From Variovorax sp. 679 (lineage in GTDB: Bacteria > Pseudomonadota > Gammaproteobacteria > Burkholderiales > Burkholderiaceae_C), in contig NZ_RXFS01000007.1 of the NCBI RefSeq assembly GCF_003952185.1, positions 372,001 to 436,000 of the forward strand: a DNA stretch of 64,000 nt, written 5' to 3'. A model generated the notes under the pieces. The model ran no database searches. It had not been told where the DNA came from and saw only the letters and a program-made list of their open reading frames with translations. Positions 61,348-64,000 of this stretch are shown here, in pieces. Within the stretch, counting starts at the first letter, position 1. Each line of letters starts with the position of its first letter. A program made the translations under genes and the position numbers.

Positions 61348-63408
61348 TCAGGCGGTGAAGCGGCGCGCGTCGTTGCGGCGCGCGCGGCGGCGCAGCATGG
61401 CGAGCATCGACAGCACGACGGCGATGGCACCCAGCGATTCGGGCTCCGGCGTGCTCGGCACCTCGGCGCCGAGCGCCAGCTCGCTCACGCCTTGCGGCAG
61501 GGGCAGCGGCTGGTTCACGCCCACGCTGTCCTGCGGCGCCACGTTGCGCACCACCTTGTCGACGGCGATGAAGCTCGTGTACTGGGTGAGCAGGCTGTAC
61601 TTCAGGCCCAGCTCGGTGATGCGTTCCTTGAAGGCCGTGCCGCCTTCCAGCGTTTCCTGGTCGCTCAGGCTCTGGATGCGGTGGCGGGCCCACAGCGTGC
61701 GCAGCGCGGCCGTGTCCTGGCGGGTGCGGTCGTCGATGCGCACTTCCTGGCGATAGGGGCCGCTCGCGCTCTGGCCTTCGATGATCACGCGGCCCTTGGC
61801 TTCACCGCGCCACTTGCCGAACACGATCACCGGGCGCTCGCCGAGCACGTCGGGCAGCGCCTGCGGCTCCACGTCGTAAACGTCGAGGCCGCCGAAGGTG
61901 GCCTTCACGTTCGTGAGCACCGGCGACTCGACCATGCGGCGGAAGCGCGCGGCTTGTTCGGGCGCCTGGATCGGGTCGGTAATGATGAAGGGCTCGCCCA
62001 TGCCGGCGCGCGCGATGCCCTCCATCAGGCTGCGATTGACCGACGAACCGATGCCGAAGGCGAACACGTTGGCCTTCGAGAGGTTGTTGCGCACCAGTTC
62101 GAAGGCCTCGCGCTCGACCGTCACGTAGCCGTCGGTCACGACCACCACCGTGCGCGACACGTTCTCTTCCTTCGGCTCGGCGTACACGCGCTTGAGCGCC
62201 GGGATGAGCTCGGTGCTTCCGCTGCCGCTGTAGTTCTTGATGGTGGAGAGCGCCTGCTCGATGTTGGCGCGCGTGGCCGGCACCGACTTCGGCGACAGCA
62301 TCTTGTTGCTGCCCGAGAACAGCAGCACGTTGAAGGTGTCGCTCGGGCGCAGGCCGCCGATCAGGCGTTCGAGCACCGTCTTCGCGGTGTCGAGCGGAAA
62401 GCCGTGCATCGAGCCCGAGATGTCGACCACGAAGATGTAGTCGCGCGGAGAGATCGCGCTGGCGGCCACGGCCTTGGGCGGCTCGACCATCGCGAGGAAG
62501 AAGTTCTCCGCGTTGTTGCCCTGGCCCTTGTAGAGCATCAGGCCCGATTCGATCTTCTCGCCCGCGAGACGGTAGTCGAGCACGAAGTCGCGGTTGTCGG
62601 CGGGGCGGCCGTCGGCGGTGAGCACGATGTCGGCGTGCTGGTCCTCGTCGCTCTTCTTCACGTCGATGGCGTGCGTGGCGGAGCGGATCTCCTTGATGCC
62701 CATCGGCGTGTCGATGCTGGCCTTGAGCCTGAAGCTGGTGCCGGCGTCCGCGCCTGCACGCAACGTAGGCTGGGCAACCCACTTGGCCTGCGCGTTCTCC
62801 GATTGCGACGAGTTGTAGCGCGGCCCGACCACGGTCGGGAACACGAACTCGTAGTTGCCCGACTGCGGCACCAGCAGCTCGGTGTAGCGCAGCTCCACCT
62901 TCACGTCATCGCCCGGCAGGATGTTGGCGACGTTCATCTGGAACACGTTGGGCAGGTGCTGCTCGAGCAGCGCGGCGGTCTTGCCTTCCTTCTTGGCGGT
63001 GTCGTACTCGATCTGCGCCTGCTGCTTCTCGCGGATCTGCGCGGTGATGAGCCGGTCAGCCAGGCGCACGTTAAGGCCGCTCACCGCCGCCTTGGTCGAA
63101 CCGGGGAACACGTACTTTGCTTCGATGGCGCGCTGGCCTTCGTTGCGGTAGGTCTGCACGACCGTCACGTCGGCGATCACGCCCGAGATCTTCACCGAGA
63201 CCTCGGTGCCCTTCAGGGGCAGGCGGTCGACCGAAGGGTCGTCGCTCTTCACGAAGAAGTAGGGGCTTTCGGTCTTCAGGCGCGGCCCGGCGGGCGCTTC
63301 CTGCGCGTGCGCCGGGCGCACGCCCATGGCGATGAAGCCCGCGGTCGCCAGGCTCACGGTGGCGAGCCAGAGCCAGCGGCCGGGGCGTGGGGTGGTTTGG
63401 GCATCCAT
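61348..63408 (-). CDS. VIT and VWA domain protein with PEP-CTERM-like sorting tail
   Basis: 686 residues. Signal peptide (about residues 1-35, ends AHAQ). VIT domain (about 50-180), then a VWA domain with MIDAS DISGSMHG (about residues 335-342) and VVVTDGYV. C-terminus: TPEPESLGAIAVVLSMLAM followed by RRRARR, a PEP-CTERM-type tail (PEP, helix, basic end), so it is the likely substrate of the adjacent exosortase. ATG 63408. The stop is 24 nt from the exosortase start. Function on the surface unknown. Confidence 0.88.
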   Translation of the reverse strand: MDAQTTPRPGRWLWLATVSLATAGFIAMGVRPAHAQEAPAGPRLKTESPYFFVKSDDPSVDRLPLKGTEVSVKISGVIADVTVVQTYRNEGQRAIEAKYVFPGSTKAAVSGLNVRLADRLITAQIREKQQAQIEYDTAKKEGKTAALLEQHLPNVFQMNVANILPGDDVKVELRYTELLVPQSGNYEFVFPTVVGPRYNSSQSENAQAKWVAQPTLRAGADAGTSFRLKASIDTPMGIKEIRSATHAIDVKKSDEDQHADIVLTADGRPADNRDFVLDYRLAGEKIESGLMLYKGQGNNAENFFLAMVEPPKAVAASAISPRDYIFVVDISGSMHGFPLDTAKTVLERLIGGLRPSDTFNVLLFSGSNKMLSPKSVPATRANIEQALSTIKNYSGSGSTELIPALKRVYAEPKEENVSRTVVVVTDGYVTVEREAFELVRNNLSKANVFAFGIGSSVNRSLMEGIARAGMGEPFIITDPIQAPEQAARFRRMVESPVLTNVKATFGGLDVYDVEPQALPDVLGERPVIVFGKWRGEAKGRVIIEGQSASGPYRQEVRIDDRTRQDTAALRTLWARHRIQSLSDQETLEGGTAFKERITELGLKYSLLTQYTSFIAVDKVVRNVAPQDSVGVNQPLPLPQGVSELALGAEVPSTPEPESLGAIAVVLSMLAMLRRRARRNDARRFTA

Positions 63409-63610
63409 GGCGGGGTCCTTGTCCGTGCGAACTTGCACGGCCGCAACTTTCGTCACCGCGCGAGAAGGCAGTTGGAAGGCGTCTTGAAGTCGCCTGTGGC
63501 CCGCGCCCGCTGTGTGAAGTCTGTGTGAAGCGAGGCGGCGCAGGCGCTTCACACGGCCTTCTGGCGCCGCAACGAGCATCGCGGCTTCGCTACAGACGAG
63601 GAGAGAAAAA

Positions 63611-64000
63611 ATGCTTCAGCTGCTCAAGGCGCTCCAGAGTTCCATGCTGGCCAAGGTTGCCGGCCTGTTCTTCCTGCTGCTGCTCCTGTGCATTCCACTG
63701 GGGGAGATCGATTCGATCAACCGCGCCCGCGGCGAAAGCCAGCGCGAGGCAGCCTCCGAACTCGCCGCCACCTATGCAGGCCGCCAGACGATGGTCGGCC
63801 CGCTGCTGCTGGTGCCCTACGTGGAGAAGTGGATGGAACCGCTGCGCAACGCGCAGGGCAAGGTGATCGGCCAGGAGCCGCGCAGCAAGGAGATGGCCCA
63901 CGTGGTGTTCCCCGACAAGCTGCACGTCGAAGGCTCGATGGCGCCGCAGGAGCGCTACCGCGGCATCTTCAGGATTCCCTTCTACACGCTCGACGCCACG
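63611..64000 (+). CDS. creD: Inner membrane protein CreD (5' part, cut by window)
   Basis: The first 130 residues are visible: MLQLLKALQSSMLAKVAGLF, a first membrane helix, EIDSINRARGESQREAASEL, and TMVGPLLLVPYVEKWME, the N-terminal pattern of CreD (cell envelope integrity, induced by CreBC). GAGGAGAG stands before ATG 63611. The rest lies beyond the window. Divergent from the VIT/VWA gene; the 202-nt gap must hold both promoters. Confidence 0.88.
   Translation, partial: MLQLLKALQSSMLAKVAGLFFLLLLLCIPLGEIDSINRARGESQREAASELAATYAGRQTMVGPLLLVPYVEKWMEPLRNAQGKVIGQEPRSKEMAHVVFPDKLHVEGSMAPQERYRGIFRIPFYTLDAT

Overview
The window comes from the chromosome of a high-GC betaproteobacterium of the Burkholderiales, most likely Comamonadaceae (Variovorax-like). 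The assignment is an inference from gene content and order: rpmH-rnpA-yidD-yidC-mnmE lies back to back with dnaA-dnaN-gyrB, and metX-metW, kdsD-kdsC-lptC, a phasin and an exosortase cluster are present. No tRNA, rRNA or CRISPR array was seen.

1-22143 is core chromosome. It holds a bactofilin (cut by the window edge), a voltage-gated-type K+ channel, a YigZ protein, metW-metX under an apparent SAM-II riboswitch with a terminator, a GDT1/UPF0016 cation exporter under a yybP-ykoY (Mn2+) riboswitch, a glycine-rich RRM protein, an SDR oxidoreductase, the LPS/Kdo genes kdsD-kdsC-lptC, a CPA2 antiporter, a zinc-ribbon membrane protein, a cyclic-nucleotide-binding-domain protein, and the replication/ribosome/membrane-insertion region around dnaA.

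22144-about 41550 is a genomic island placed immediately 3' of gyrB, visibly richer in A+T over much of its left half. Arrays of about 20-bp repeats (core GACACRGAAARTGAAA) bound it, resembling multi-site transposase-binding ends of Tn7/IS21-type elements. Inside are a candidate structured non-coding RNA with its own promoter and terminator, a DUF3701-type tyrosine recombinase with nearby att-like direct repeats, two DUF2971 proteins, a DUF3800 protein, a HEPN-like protein, a complete ABC-three-component (ABC-3C) conflict module (HNH effector, MC6, DUF2326 ATPase), two XRE regulators, a histidine phosphatase, and a TnsA-like / unknown / long TniQ (TnsD-like) cassette without any TnsB or TnsC. 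At the right end a GNAT-like membrane protein and a ribbon-helix-helix protein are transcribed divergently from one palindromic operator, followed by a tiny overlapping membrane-protein gene.

41560-46750 carries small secreted proteins, an OmpA lipoprotein, an AraC regulator and a carboxylesterase, then a gene-poor stretch with IS21-like end repeats. 46750-56624 holds an orphan radical SAM/SPASM enzyme, paired secreted paralogues, a metallophosphoesterase, a phasin, the ybhP-clsB-ybhN phospholipid operon and small periplasmic proteins. 56810-64000 holds a pirin, then an apparent exosortase operon (VIT/VWA PEP-CTERM substrate, exosortase, EpsI-like protein, family-51 transglycosylase, GNAT), and a divergent creD cut by the right edge.
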